This document shows, piece by piece, positions 9,600-19,099 of a stretch of 64,000 bases of DNA (position 1 is its first letter; every line of letters begins with the position of its first letter). Below the pieces are notes generated by a model, which had not been told where the DNA came from, ran no database searches, and saw only the letters and a list, made by a program, of their open reading frames with translations. Where the stretch lies: assembly GCF_003014595.1 (NCBI RefSeq), contig NZ_PYGK01000008.1:248001-312000 (forward strand). Reading direction: 5' to 3'. This DNA comes from Chitinophaga ginsengisoli. GTDB lineage: Bacteria > Bacteroidota > Bacteroidia > Chitinophagales > Chitinophagaceae. The translations under genes and the position numbers were made by a program.

Positions 9600-10460
9600 T
9601 TATTCCTCGTACATAAACCATTCATATCCGTCGATGTTGCGATATTCTTTAGGAACAGCATTCAGCACTTCACCATTTCGCGATGAAGGCTCACCACTAT
9701 CTTCTCCACGCATCCTGATAAACTGCTTGTCATTTTCCGGATCTCTGTAGATACGCTCTATAGTTTCCAAAACGGTATCATTCCACTTGAATTTATACAA
9801 TTCTACTTCGCCGGGATGGCCATACCCCACACCACGAACTACTTTTTCCTCCGGGAAAAAGTCAGGATTGTAGAAATTATACAGATGGCTAAATCCGCCT
9901 GTTGATGCATTATAAGTATATACATTATATACATATCGCAGGCAACATCCCGAAGAAGAATAGGTTACAACCATATAATCCCTGAGTTTATCCCCGTTTA
10001 CATCCCCAATACTATCTGATGTAAACTCCAGATATGCGATCGTATCGGTTGAGATTAATTTAAAGTGATTGTTTTCCAGTAAATAAACATTATCAAGTAC
10101 GTTCCCTGTTTCAGCACTGCTTCTGATATGCAAATGAGATTTCCCTGTTTCAAACAGATGTCCGAAAGCCATAGCCGTTTTAATAGAATACATACCAGGA
10201 AAGAGCTCGAATTCATACTGATAATCGCCATCCTGTAAATGCTTACCTGCATAACTTAACGCTTCTGTAGAAACGATATCCATCAGACTGTCCGTATTCG
10301 GCTCCCAGGCATCCGCAGGGGCATCTTTCAGTCCCTTAGGGTCTTCATACAATGTATCCGCGACAATGCCGGTTGCTGATGAATCTTTCCGTTGCTCCGT
10401 CTGCACTCCCGCATGACAGGCGGCTAATGTTGTACAAAGGATAAATAATAAGGACCTCAC
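9600..10460 (-). CDS. Hypothetical lipoprotein with calcium-loop-like repeat
   Basis: A 286-residue protein that starts at GTG (no in-frame ATG; an upstream TGA blocks extension). The N-terminus FILCTTLAACHAG is a lipoprotein signal with lipid on Cys15. A DVNGDKLRDYMV segment near residue 150 looks like an FG-GAP/VCBS-type calcium loop, and the surrounding sequence is beta-rich with many aromatic residues (VYLLENNHF, YVYNVYTYNA). The loop suggests a repeat-supercoiled or single beta-propeller-blade fold. I do not recognise the family and assign no function. It faces the Crp/Fnr gene across a divergent 94-bp promoter region. Confidence 0.75.
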   Translation of the reverse strand: MRSLLFILCTTLAACHAGVQTEQRKDSSATGIVADTLYEDPKGLKDAPADAWEPNTDSLMDIVSTEALSYAGKHLQDGDYQYEFELFPGMYSIKTAMAFGHLFETGKSHLHIRSSAETGNVLDNVYLLENNHFKLISTDTIAYLEFTSDSIGDVNGDKLRDYMVVTYSSSGCCLRYVYNVYTYNASTGGFSHLYNFYNPDFFPEEKVVRGVGYGHPGEVELYKFKWNDTVLETIERIYRDPENDKQFIRMRGEDSGEPSSRNGEVLNAVPKEYRNIDGYEWFMYEE

Positions 10461-10554
10461 TGTGTATTGTTTACATCACAAAATTATATAATTCCTTTAT
10501 AAGCCTGCACTTATTAAATACATTCTTTACCTTGCCTGCAGTAAACAACCAACC

Positions 10555-11193
10555 ATGGAGACCAGGGCATATCTCGACAAATATTTTCCTCACTTTGAAG
10601 AAGGCCTAAAAGAACAGATCGCGGCTAACAGTGTTATTAAATCCATTGCTGCCGGTGATTCCTTAATCCAGACCGGCCAGTATTTCCGCTCTACCATGCT
10701 GGTAGTGGAAGGGCGCCTGAAATTGTACCGGGAAGGCGAAGAAGGTCATGAATTCTTTATGTATTACCTGCTTCCCGGCGATGCCTGTGCCCTATCCATG
10801 GTGTGCGCTACCAGACCACATCAAACCAGCGAGATCATGGCCAAAGCTATAGAAGACAGCATTGCTATTATGGTGCCCCTGGAAATGATGGAAAACCTGA
10901 TGCAGGAGTTTAAAAGCTGGTATAGCTTTGTCGTGGAAACCTACCGCAGCCGCTTTGAAGAACTACTTAACATAGTAGACCAGGTCATGTTCAAAGGCAT
11001 GGATGAAAGACTGGTCGTTTACCTTGCGAACCAGCAAAAGACACTGAAAACCAGTAAGCTATTCATCACACACCAGGAGATTGCTACCGATCTGAATTCC
11101 TCCCGGGAAGTGATATCGCGCCTGCTCAAGAAGATGGAGCAGCAAAACAAACTGCAATTGCATAGAAATTATATAGAAATGTTACCTATGTGA
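10555..11193 (+). CDS. Crp/Fnr-family transcriptional regulator
   Basis: A 212-residue regulator with an N-terminal cNMP-binding-like beta-barrel (about residues 20-115; GDSLIQTGQYFRSTMLVVEG) and a C-terminal winged helix-turn-helix (FITHQEIATDLNSSREVISRLL, recognition helix near residues 178-192). The cysteines of Fnr iron-sulfur sensing are not arranged at the N-terminus, and the cAMP pocket is not obviously conserved, so the signal is unknown. Bacteroidota Crp/Fnr proteins beside YeeE/YedE-MBL-rhodanese genes commonly control them, and here those genes follow directly in the same orientation. Confidence 0.9.
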   Translation: METRAYLDKYFPHFEEGLKEQIAANSVIKSIAAGDSLIQTGQYFRSTMLVVEGRLKLYREGEEGHEFFMYYLLPGDACALSMVCATRPHQTSEIMAKAIEDSIAIMVPLEMMENLMQEFKSWYSFVVETYRSRFEELLNIVDQVMFKGMDERLVVYLANQQKTLKTSKLFITHQEIATDLNSSREVISRLLKKMEQQNKLQLHRNYIEMLPM

Positions 11194-11248
11194 CCTTAGT
11201 CACCGAAATCATCTTACTGATCCCTGAGCTTTGCATTATAAATATATA

Positions 11249-11827
11249 ATGTTGCTCATGACAATCATTGAATACATTCGCCAACCATGGCCCTGGTATG
11301 TTTCCGGTACCGCCATTGCCGCTATTATGGTAGTGCTGATCTTTTTCGGGAGATCGTTCGGGGTTTCGTCCAACCTCCGCACTATATGCAGCCTGGCCGG
11401 AGCAGGTAAAAAGGTGCCATTCTTTCAATTCGACTATAAAGCCCAGTATTGGAACCTGCTCTTCCTCGCAGGTACTGTTGCGGGCGGATTCATTGCCAGT
11501 CACTGGCTATCCTCTCCGGGAGCATTACAGCTTTCTGCAGCCACTGTCCGGGACCTGCAAGCCTTACACATCCAATTTGACGGGTTGACCGCTCCCTCAC
11601 AGTTGTTTGGATCAGCTGCCCTGCTGTCAGCCAAAGGCTGGATCATCCTTGGCATAGGCGGATTTCTGGTGGGATTTGGCTCCCGTTATGCCGGTGGCTG
11701 TACTTCCGGTCATGCCATCAGTGGATTATCCAACCTGCAGCTACCCTCGCTGATAGCCGTTGCCGGTTTCTTCATCGGAGGACTGATCATGACACACCTT
11801 CTTTACCCGTTAATATTCGTAAGATGA
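11249..11827 (+). CDS. YeeE/YedE-family sulfur transporter subunit (first half)
   Basis: A 192-residue membrane protein counted from the first ATG; a TTG at 11231 and a second ATG at 11258 are alternatives. It carries PWPWYVSG near the N-terminus and the conserved RYAGGCTSGHAISG motif, whose Cys is the persulfide/thiosulfate-relay cysteine of the family. E. coli YeeE (TsuA) imports thiosulfate; in many bacteria the protein is split in two halves, as here. Its stop overlaps the start of the next gene by 4 bp (ATGA), showing translational coupling. The exact ion (thiosulfate, sulfide or another) cannot be told from sequence. Confidence 0.85.
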   Translation: MLLMTIIEYIRQPWPWYVSGTAIAAIMVVLIFFGRSFGVSSNLRTICSLAGAGKKVPFFQFDYKAQYWNLLFLAGTVAGGFIASHWLSSPGALQLSAATVRDLQALHIQFDGLTAPSQLFGSAALLSAKGWIILGIGGFLVGFGSRYAGGCTSGHAISGLSNLQLPSLIAVAGFFIGGLIMTHLLYPLIFVR

Positions 11828-12240
11828 TAAAAGGTATTAAGTATATTCTCACAGGCATACTGTTTGGTATTATTATGAGCAAATCGGAGGCGGTTTCCTG
11901 GTACCGCATCCAGGAAATGTTCCGATTCCAGTCATTTCACATGTACGGTCTTATCGGTTCAGCAGTTGCTATCGGGATCCTTATCACGCTATTGATCAAA
12001 CGTTACCAGTTAAAAGACATCAAGGGAGCAACAATAACTTTTTCCGATAAAGCCTGGGGATGGAAACGCTATCTCACCGGTGGCATCATCTTTGGATTAG
12101 GCTGGGCACTTACCGGTGCCTGTCCCGGACCAATATTTGTACTGCTGGGGCAGGGTTTTCCTGTTATGCTACTCGTCATCGCAGGTGCATTATTGGGTAC
12201 GTATACATATGGCGTTATAAAAGATCGCCTTCCTCATTAA
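11824..12240 (+). CDS. YeeE/YedE-family sulfur transporter subunit (second half, DUF6691 type)
   Basis: A 138-residue membrane protein with about four helices. It has the family signature WALTGACPGPIF, with the conserved Cys equivalent to that of the first half, so the two proteins together give the pair of relay cysteines seen in full-length YeeE. It starts inside the stop codon of the upstream half (ATGA overlap) and is 21 bp from the MBL-rhodanese gene, so the three form one operon. Confidence 0.85.
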   Translation: MIKGIKYILTGILFGIIMSKSEAVSWYRIQEMFRFQSFHMYGLIGSAVAIGILITLLIKRYQLKDIKGATITFSDKAWGWKRYLTGGIIFGLGWALTGACPGPIFVLLGQGFPVMLLVIAGALLGTYTYGVIKDRLPH

Positions 12241-12261
12241 AGGGTTTCTAAAAACAACAAC

Positions 12262-13596
12262 ATGAAGATTACACAATTTGAAGATAAAGCACTCTCACAG
12301 TATTCATATGCCATTCTCGACGAAGACCAATCAGCCGTTATACTGATTGATCCGGCGAGGGATATCCGCCCTTATTTAGAATATGCCAGCGCTAATAACG
12401 CGAAGATCACTGCAGTGATAGAAACACATCCACATGCTGATTTTGTCAGCGGTCACCTGGAGTTACATGAACTGACCGGCGCTACTATTTATTGCGCTGT
12501 ACAAACAGGCGCTGCCTATCCACATCAGCCTTTTGATGACGGAAAAACCATTACTTCTGGAGCACTCTCTTTTACAGCGATCAATACGCCTGGCCACTCG
12601 CCCGACAGCATTTCCATTCTGCTTACATATAATGGGAAGGACCATGCTGTATTCACCGGCGACACACTCTTTATCGGCGACTGCGGCAGACCTGACCTGC
12701 GGGAAAATGCGGGCAGCCAAAAGGCGCTCCGTAAAGAACTGGCCAGACAGATGTACTATTCTCTCCGCGAAAAACTGATGGTACTGGCAGATGATGTGAT
12801 TGTTTATCCCGGACACGGTGCAGGCACCTTATGCGGCAAAGACCTCCGCGATGCCAATCAGTCTACCATCGGCGAAGAAAAGAAAAACAACTGGTCAGTA
12901 CAGGAAATAGCGGTAGACCAGTTTGTTAGCATCTTGCTGGAAGATCAACCATTTATTCCACAGTATTTCCCTTATGATGTGGAGATAAACAGACAGGGGG
13001 CACCCGCTTTGAAAACCGCTTTATCCGGTATCCGTATTACAAAGCCAGCTGTAAACTTTATTCCCGGAGAGATCGTGATAGATATAAGGCCTGCCGCAAA
13101 CTTTAAAGAAGGCCATCTGCCCGGCTCCTTTAACCTGATGCTGGACGGAAAATTTGAGACCTGGCTAGGCGCCATACTCCCGCCCCGGGAACCCTTCTAT
13201 CTGCTGGCTGCCGATACCCGTTCTTTACAACAGGCAATGGAACGCACTGCCAGGATCGGTTATGAACCATTTATCAAAGCAGGACTTATTATGCAGACCG
13301 GCTCTGAAAAACAGACGCCATTTGATGCAGAATACTTTGACCAGCACACCGACGAATATACGATCGTTGATGTCCGTAATACTGATGAAGTAAAAAAGAA
13401 GCCGATCTTCCGTCATGCGATCAGCATTCCCCTGTCAGAACTGCGCATGCGACTGAAGGAAATACCGCTGGACAAACCGATCGCCGTTCACTGTGCAGGA
13501 GGATACCGTAGCGCTGCTGCCAGCAGCATTCTCGAAGCAGCCCTGCCAGATAATCTGGCCATCACTGACATCGGTGAACATATCAAATCCTTCTAA
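12262..13596 (+). CDS. MBL-fold persulfide-dioxygenase-like protein with two rhodanese domains
   Basis: A 444-residue cytosolic enzyme. The N-terminal metallo-beta-lactamase domain (1-235) has HPHADFVSGH at 56-65 and FTGDTLFIGDCGRPDL, as in ETHE1-type persulfide dioxygenases. Two rhodanese domains follow. The first (about 255-345) lacks the catalytic Cys where expected (LLAADTRSLQQ). The second (about 350-444) has the active-site loop VHCAGGYRSAAA with Cys411. Together with the transporter halves it should oxidise or transfer sulfane sulfur imported by them, with GSH or another thiol as carrier. Iron in the MBL site is the family norm, not seen here. The family call is firm; the substrate is inference. 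Confidence 0.9.
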   Translation: MKITQFEDKALSQYSYAILDEDQSAVILIDPARDIRPYLEYASANNAKITAVIETHPHADFVSGHLELHELTGATIYCAVQTGAAYPHQPFDDGKTITSGALSFTAINTPGHSPDSISILLTYNGKDHAVFTGDTLFIGDCGRPDLRENAGSQKALRKELARQMYYSLREKLMVLADDVIVYPGHGAGTLCGKDLRDANQSTIGEEKKNNWSVQEIAVDQFVSILLEDQPFIPQYFPYDVEINRQGAPALKTALSGIRITKPAVNFIPGEIVIDIRPAANFKEGHLPGSFNLMLDGKFETWLGAILPPREPFYLLAADTRSLQQAMERTARIGYEPFIKAGLIMQTGSEKQTPFDAEYFDQHTDEYTIVDVRNTDEVKKKPIFRHAISIPLSELRMRLKEIPLDKPIAVHCAGGYRSAAASSILEAALPDNLAITDIGEHIKSF

Positions 13597-13772
13597 GCCA
13601 TCCATCATTTTGAAGGGCTACAGCATGAATATCTTTTAAGGAAATGATGTTACGATTTCACTACTAGTGCAACCACGGAATATTTTCCAACCGGCTGATA
13701 TAACTCCTGCACTGCGACAGTATTGCTGCACGGTCAGTTATATTGCCAGACTTAAACCACCTGCACTTTATA

Positions 13773-16031
13773 ATGAAACGTTTTGCAAAAACCCTTTTGT
13801 TGTCAGGCCTCTCCTGCTTACTTTATGCCGACAGCCATAGCCAGTCCTCCTGGAAGATGCAGCCTGTAGCCATACAAACCCGCTGGGCGAAACAGGTCAA
13901 CCCTGCCAAAGTGTTGCCTGAATATCCGCGTCCTCAAATGATGCGTGCGCAATGGGTCAATCTAAACGGATTATGGCAATATGCCATCACTGACAAAGCC
14001 GCAGAACAGCCCTCTTCCTTTGATGGAGAGATCCTTGTTCCCTATCCGGTAGAGTCAGCCTTATCGGGCGTTAAAAAGCCCGTTTTGCCCACCCAACGGC
14101 TCTGGTATAAACGCAGCTTTGACCGTCCGGATACAAAGGAAGGCGAAAGGGTATTGTTACACTTCGGCGCCGTAGACTGGCAAACGAAGGTATATGTGAA
14201 TGGTAAAGAAGCAGGTCAGCATACAGGCGGATATCAAAACTTCTCTTTTGATATTACCTCCCTCCTGCGCAATGGCAGCAATGAACTGGTGGTCGATGTC
14301 TATGATCCTACAGATCAGGGGCCTAATCCACACGGGAAACAGGTGCTTGCTCCCAAAGGGATCCGCTACACCGCTACCACCGGTATCTGGCAGACGGTAT
14401 GGCTGGAAACCGTACCCGCTATCGCCATTAGGGACCTGGTGGTCACACCCGAAGTAGATGAAGATTATCTGTCTTTAACTGTTCATACCTCAGACAATAC
14501 AGATTATACCATTGAGGCTATCGCCAGCACTGACGGCAAAATGGCTGGCTCTGTAAAAGGACCTGCCAATCAACCATTGAAACTTCCCTTGCGGAATGCC
14601 CATCTCTGGAGCCCGGAAGATCCTTTTCTTTACGACCTCTCTGTGAAACTGGTAAAAAATGGTGCCGTAAAGGATAAAGTAACCTCCTATTTCGGTATGC
14701 GCAAAATAGAGATCAGGAAGGACGACGAGGGACAGGAACGTATATTCCTCAATAACAAATACACCTATAATCTGGGGGTACTTGACCAGGGGTTTTGGCC
14801 GGACGGAATTTATACTGCTCCCACCGATGAAGCCCTCCGGTTTGACATTGCGGCTATCAAAGGAATGGGATTCAATACCATCCGTAAGCATATCAAAATA
14901 GAACCGGCCCGCTGGTATTATCATGCAGATAAACTGGGCATGCTGGTATGGCAGGACATGGTAACCTGTGCCAGCCTGGAACCAGCTGCCAAAGCAGCTT
15001 TTGAGGCTGAAAATGAAGCAAATGTTGACCAACTGTACAATCATCCTTCTATTATCTGCTGGGTGTTGTTCAACGAAGGATGGTATACCTACGATCAGCC
15101 CCGCCTCACACAGTGGTTACAGGAAAGGGATCATACGCGGCTGATCAATGGCCATACCGGTGAAAACTATGGCAAGGATGGGCCGCAGGACCTTGCAGGC
15201 AAATGGGCCAACAGTGATCTTGCTGACATACACGACTATCCCGGCCCGGGAATTGCGCCTGCCTTGCCTGGCAAGGCCAGGGTACTGGGAGAATGGGGAG
15301 GCGTAGGCGTTCCGGTAAAAGGACATCAGTGGAATGCTGCTGCAGGATGGGGATATGTCAAGATCACGCCCTCGGAGATGATCGATAAATACGCCTCTAT
15401 GGTGAAACGTCTGAAGACATATGAAACCGCCGGACAATCAGGTTCAATCTACACCGAACCATTTGATGTGGAAATAGAAGAAAACGGCCTGATCACCTAT
15501 GACAGGGAAGTCGTAAAAGTACCGTTGGAGACATTGCGTCGGATCCATGCACCATTCACTGCCCAGGAACGTAGTAAAATGCTGGTACCAACCCTCGCAT
15601 TAAAAAATGCAGATACTACCTCCATCCCCGATCCTCATCGCCGACAATTCCTGGCATTGCTGGAAATGGATGCGGACGTAAAGAAGACCGGGAACTATAA
15701 AACATTGACTGATACCCTGACAGATTACCTTCACAATGGCGGTACCAGCTTCTCTCCGGCCAAGATCAGCAGCATTTCAAAGAAGGTTTTTGAAGGAACT
15801 AATGATACGACCTTACTGCATCAGGCTTTAAAATGGATGGAAAAAGCGGTAGACATGGAAAGGAATTCCTTTACAATGAGCACTTATGCCAATCTGTTAT
15901 ATAAACTGGGAAATAAAGTTGAGGCCTTGAAATGGATGGACAAAGCAGTTGTATTGGCTCCGGAAAGCGAGCAACCTGACTACCAGGTAGTGATGGATAA
16001 AATGCAGAGAGGCGAAAACACCTGGCCATAG
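13773..16031 (+). CDS. Glycoside hydrolase family 2 enzyme with C-terminal TPR-like tail
   Basis: A 752-residue secreted enzyme. The ATG at 13773 is chosen because it starts a good signal peptide (MKRFAKTLLLSGLSCLLYA); an upstream TTG adds non-signal residues. The GH2 order is visible: sugar-binding jelly roll (about 60-200), Ig-like domain, then TIM barrel with acid/base Glu in LFNEGW (about residue 434) and nucleophile Glu in LGEWGG (about residue 507). Substrate may be a beta-galactoside, mannoside or glucuronide. The last about 120 residues contain ALKWMEKAVDMER and ALKWMDKAVVLAPE, two TPR-like helical hairpins not normal for GH2. It has its own terminator. Confidence 0.9.
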   Translation: MKRFAKTLLLSGLSCLLYADSHSQSSWKMQPVAIQTRWAKQVNPAKVLPEYPRPQMMRAQWVNLNGLWQYAITDKAAEQPSSFDGEILVPYPVESALSGVKKPVLPTQRLWYKRSFDRPDTKEGERVLLHFGAVDWQTKVYVNGKEAGQHTGGYQNFSFDITSLLRNGSNELVVDVYDPTDQGPNPHGKQVLAPKGIRYTATTGIWQTVWLETVPAIAIRDLVVTPEVDEDYLSLTVHTSDNTDYTIEAIASTDGKMAGSVKGPANQPLKLPLRNAHLWSPEDPFLYDLSVKLVKNGAVKDKVTSYFGMRKIEIRKDDEGQERIFLNNKYTYNLGVLDQGFWPDGIYTAPTDEALRFDIAAIKGMGFNTIRKHIKIEPARWYYHADKLGMLVWQDMVTCASLEPAAKAAFEAENEANVDQLYNHPSIICWVLFNEGWYTYDQPRLTQWLQERDHTRLINGHTGENYGKDGPQDLAGKWANSDLADIHDYPGPGIAPALPGKARVLGEWGGVGVPVKGHQWNAAAGWGYVKITPSEMIDKYASMVKRLKTYETAGQSGSIYTEPFDVEIEENGLITYDREVVKVPLETLRRIHAPFTAQERSKMLVPTLALKNADTTSIPDPHRRQFLALLEMDADVKKTGNYKTLTDTLTDYLHNGGTSFSPAKISSISKKVFEGTNDTTLLHQALKWMEKAVDMERNSFTMSTYANLLYKLGNKVEALKWMDKAVVLAPESEQPDYQVVMDKMQRGENTWP

Positions 16032-16050
16032 CATACACCAGCTCACAATA

Positions 16051-16081
16051 AAAAGGCGTTCGCTAATGCGCAACGCCTTTT
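16051..16081. terminator. Bidirectional terminator between GH2 and helicase genes
   Basis: Ten base pairs (16051-16060 with 16072-16081) plus an inner CGC/GCG pairing close a small loop; A-rich and T-rich flanks let it work on both strands of the convergent pair. Confidence 0.8.
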
Positions 16082-16084
16082 CCT

Positions 16085-17425
16085 TTATCTTTTTCTTTTA
16101 GGTTTCGCCCCTCTTGTTTTGGGCTTACCATACTTTTTCTTCATTTTATCGGCGTGAGAGATCTTCACATTTACCTTTTTATTCTTCGCCGATTTCTCAT
16201 GGAATGCCGGTCCGGCCTCTTCTCTGGAAGGCAATTTTATGAGGAAGTTCTTCATCTTCACTTCCGGCTTCTCATCATCTGTCAATACATCTGAGATCAC
16301 CAGGTCTTCCGGTAGGGGTGTTATAGGGATCTGGTAATTCATCAGCTCCTCTATCTTTTCCTGACGATCTCTTTCCCTGTCTGCAATAAAGATGATGGAG
16401 TTTCCATCTTTATCGGCACGACCTGTTCTACCTATACGATGCAGATAGTTTTCCGGTACTTCAGGCGTATCAAAGTTGATCACGTGTGATACTTCCGCGA
16501 TATCAAGCCCCCTCGCGATGATATCTGTGGCTATGATAAACCTGTAGGTACCATCTTTGAACCTTTTCACTGTATTAAAGCGATGATTCTGTTCTTTGTT
16601 CGAGTGGATCACACCTGCCTTTTCAGGATATTTAGCTTCCAGCTGTTCATACAACTCGTTGGCCATTTCTTTGGTAGCTACGAATATCAGGACTTTCGTC
16701 ATGGAGCTGTCCCTTTCCAGCAACAGTTCCAGCAGATTCACTTTTGTATAAAAATTAGGGAGGTGGTATCCTGTCTGGCTGATATTTTTCAGCGGTGTTC
16801 CTACAGGAGCTGCTTCCACAGTCACCGGGAAGTTAAAATGTGTCTCTATCAGCTGCTCCACTTCTTCGGTAATGGTAGCTGAGAAGAGCAGATTCTGCCG
16901 CTTTGCCGGCAGCAGGTCAAGAATATGTTGGATCTGCGGACGGAAGCCCAGGTTCAGCATCTCATCCATTTCATCTATCACGACCCTTTTAATAGCCTTT
17001 AGTTTCAGTGTGCCACTCAACACAATATCTACCAGGCGGCCTGGGGTAGCTACCACCACATCCAGCTTACCTGCGGCAATGTCCATCTGCGGATTCATAT
17101 TCACACCTCCGTAAAAGCCGGCAACTTCCACACTCATATAGGGCGTTAGCTGTTTTACGGCGTCCACCACCTGCACGACCAGTTCGCGGGTAGGTACTAC
17201 GACCAGGAGTTGCGGAAAACGTTCTTTGGAAAATTTAAACTGTCGCAGACAGGGCAACAAGTAGGCAAAAGTCTTTCCTGTACCGGTCTGGGCTATTCCG
17301 CATACATCCTTTCCCGACATCACTACTGAGAATACCTTCTCCTGGATGACAGTGGGCGTCGTATATCCCAGATCACTCAATGCATTCAGTAAAGGTCTGC
17401 TCAGGTTTAATTCTTCAAAAGTCAT
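16085..17425 (-). CDS. DEAD-box ATP-dependent RNA helicase
   Basis: A 446-residue helicase with all core motifs: Q motif region, AQTGTGKT (Walker A, about residues 43-50), PTRELV, TPGR, DEMD (motif II, with Met in place of the usual Ala), SAT, ARGLDI and HRIGRTGR. The last 60 residues are Lys/Arg-rich (KTRGAKPKRKR), a common RNA-binding tail of RhlE/CsdA-like proteins. It remodels RNA, for example in ribosome assembly or cold adaptation. A perfect TACCTTTG -7 box lies at 17447-17454. Confidence 0.95.
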   Translation of the reverse strand: MTFEELNLSRPLLNALSDLGYTTPTVIQEKVFSVVMSGKDVCGIAQTGTGKTFAYLLPCLRQFKFSKERFPQLLVVVPTRELVVQVVDAVKQLTPYMSVEVAGFYGGVNMNPQMDIAAGKLDVVVATPGRLVDIVLSGTLKLKAIKRVVIDEMDEMLNLGFRPQIQHILDLLPAKRQNLLFSATITEEVEQLIETHFNFPVTVEAAPVGTPLKNISQTGYHLPNFYTKVNLLELLLERDSSMTKVLIFVATKEMANELYEQLEAKYPEKAGVIHSNKEQNHRFNTVKRFKDGTYRFIIATDIIARGLDIAEVSHVINFDTPEVPENYLHRIGRTGRADKDGNSIIFIADRERDRQEKIEELMNYQIPITPLPEDLVISDVLTDDEKPEVKMKNFLIKLPSREEAGPAFHEKSAKNKKVNVKISHADKMKKKYGKPKTRGAKPKRKR

Positions 17426-17446
17426 AATTCAGATAAAAATGAACGG

Positions 17447-17454
17447 CAAAGGTA
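17447..17454 (-). promoter_or_regulatory. Possible -7 box (TACCTTTG) of the helicase promoter
   Basis: On the minus strand TACCTTTG matches the Bacteroidota TAnnTTTG consensus and lies 22 bp from the start codon. The -33 position reads AATG rather than TTTG, so only half the promoter is supported. Confidence 0.35.
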
Positions 17455-17488
17455 CTGCTAATCCTGCACATTCATTGTTGGGCGGGCA

Positions 17489-17983
17489 TTATCTGTCAAA
17501 ACGGAGCCACGAAGGGAGATAAGCCTCCAGGAAAGCCTCACCGGCCTTTGCCCTGAGTATCGGGCTTAATATCTGCAAAACCAGCAGGATTCCAATCGTC
17601 ATGGCCAGGGTAACACCACAGAATATCCAGGCAGGGATCTCCCTGGCATACAGGTACATATTCCATTCCTGGGTATTCATCAGTAAAAATACCACCGCGC
17701 CTGCTACATAGGCAAAGATCACTGTCAGCAAGGATTTTATAATCCGCCACCAGTAACGGTCTTCTTTAGAGGATAACAGCTCCACAAGATTCAGTAGCAG
17801 CAATACCAGGCTGAGGCCATAAGTAAAAATGTGCTCCTGGTAAATAGTCTTCCTGTCTGCCTCCAGCAGACTGCTCTTGAAACCAAGGTATAAGATATTG
17901 TTGGGTATCATCATTGTTAGCCAGTAGATTACGCCAAAACACACAACAATGCCGATATAAGGAAGAAACCCACGGAATGCCAT
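17489..17983 (-). CDS. Hypothetical four-helix membrane protein
   Basis: A 164-residue integral membrane protein counted from the ATG at 17983; a TTG seven codons upstream (18004) is an alternative. Hydrophobic stretches lie near residues 5-22 (LPYIGIVVCFGVIYWLT), 55-70, 80-100 and 110-140, with charged loops between. I do not recognise the family. It is upstream of the helicase in the same orientation, 63 bp away, and could be cotranscribed with it. Confidence 0.6.
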   Translation of the reverse strand: MAFRGFLPYIGIVVCFGVIYWLTMMIPNNILYLGFKSSLLEADRKTIYQEHIFTYGLSLVLLLLNLVELLSSKEDRYWWRIIKSLLTVIFAYVAGAVVFLLMNTQEWNMYLYAREIPAWIFCGVTLAMTIGILLVLQILSPILRAKAGEAFLEAYLPSWLRFDR

Positions 17984-18153
17984 TAAAAAAATATTTAATG
18001 ACAAATATATAAACTTAAAGATATATATATTACTCCAACCCCTCCTTTAGTTATACAGAACTTATCCCGATTGCCTATTGGGGAGCTGTCAGTTGCACCT
18101 AAACACCATATTGCGAATGAAAATCAATCATTTAGTCAACTTACCTACACCAA

Positions 18154-18178
18154 AAAAGGGGCTTATCAAGCCCCTTTT
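18154..18178 (-). terminator. Terminator of the glycerophosphodiesterase gene
   Basis: An 11-bp perfect stem (18154-18164 with 18168-18178) with a 3-nt loop; on the minus strand it ends in T6. It lies just downstream of the stop at 18203. Confidence 0.85.
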
Positions 18179-18202
18179 CAGTTTATTTCTTCTGATAATT
18201 TC

Positions 18203-19099
18203 TTATTTCTCCTGATAGCTTCCTGCTACTTTTACCAATCTGTCAGGATAGTCCGTAATGATCCCGTCCACATGGAGGGACATCATCTTTTCCATATCAC
18301 TTACTTCATTCACCGTCCACGGTAAAACCTGCACTTTTTTATCATGTGCCTCCTTTACCAGCTCCGGTGTCGCCATTAAATAGTAAGGACTGTAAATAGC
18401 GGGTGCGAAGCCGAGGGTCTTCAGGTTATCTGTAAAACTCTCCTTATTCATGATCAGCAGCGCCAATATTTGCTTAGGATCCGTTTTGTGGATCACCTGC
18501 AACGTACGTACGTCGAAAGACTGTATTGTTACCCTTTCAGCGATCTTCTTTCTCTTTATCACATCCATGACCATCTTAGCAAATACGTCCGGTTTTGGAT
18601 GATATTTATCGTCCCCGTCAGGAGAACATTTTGTTTCGATGTTGTAATATACCTGCTTCAGATGATGTTTTTTCACATAGGCTTCTACGCTATCGATCAG
18701 ATCCGCCAGCAGGGGCTTGTATGCTTTCATCTTCACCTGCTCCGGAAACTGCGGATGAGGTTTCGTACCCACGTCAAATTTACGGATACTGTCGTAGGTC
18801 ATTGTGTACAGTGCATACTGTTTTTCCTCTTCTTTTGTAATGTCTGAACCATCAGGTTTCCGGACAAATACTGAGGACATATATACATCATGGGACACCA
18901 CCACCTTGTTGTCAGAAGAGATCACACAGTCCAGTTCCAGTGTTCTTACACCAAGATCAACGGCATGTAACATGGCTGGGATTGTATTCTCCGGCATCAG
19001 CCCTCTTCCTCCCCGATGTGCCTGTACATCTGTTTTCTGCTGGGCGGAAGCATATGCGGTTGCTGCAATCATTGCTACTAAAAGAAAAGTACGTTTCAT
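18203..19099 (-). CDS. Glycerophosphodiester phosphodiesterase, secreted
   Basis: A 298-residue enzyme; the ATG at 19099 gives a clean signal peptide (TFLLVAMIAATAYASA), whereas the longer reading from a TTG at 19117 does not. The GDPD catalytic core is present: AHRGGRG (His28), PENT (Glu37), ELD (Glu55, Asp57) and VVSHD (His70), then YNIETK near residue 150. It hydrolyses deacylated phospholipids (glycerophosphodiesters) to glycerol-3-phosphate in the periplasm, probably for phosphate or carbon salvage. Confidence 0.93.
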   Translation of the reverse strand: MKRTFLLVAMIAATAYASAQQKTDVQAHRGGRGLMPENTIPAMLHAVDLGVRTLELDCVISSDNKVVVSHDVYMSSVFVRKPDGSDITKEEEKQYALYTMTYDSIRKFDVGTKPHPQFPEQVKMKAYKPLLADLIDSVEAYVKKHHLKQVYYNIETKCSPDGDDKYHPKPDVFAKMVMDVIKRKKIAERVTIQSFDVRTLQVIHKTDPKQILALLIMNKESFTDNLKTLGFAPAIYSPYYLMATPELVKEAHDKKVQVLPWTVNEVSDMEKMMSLHVDGIITDYPDRLVKVAGSYQEK

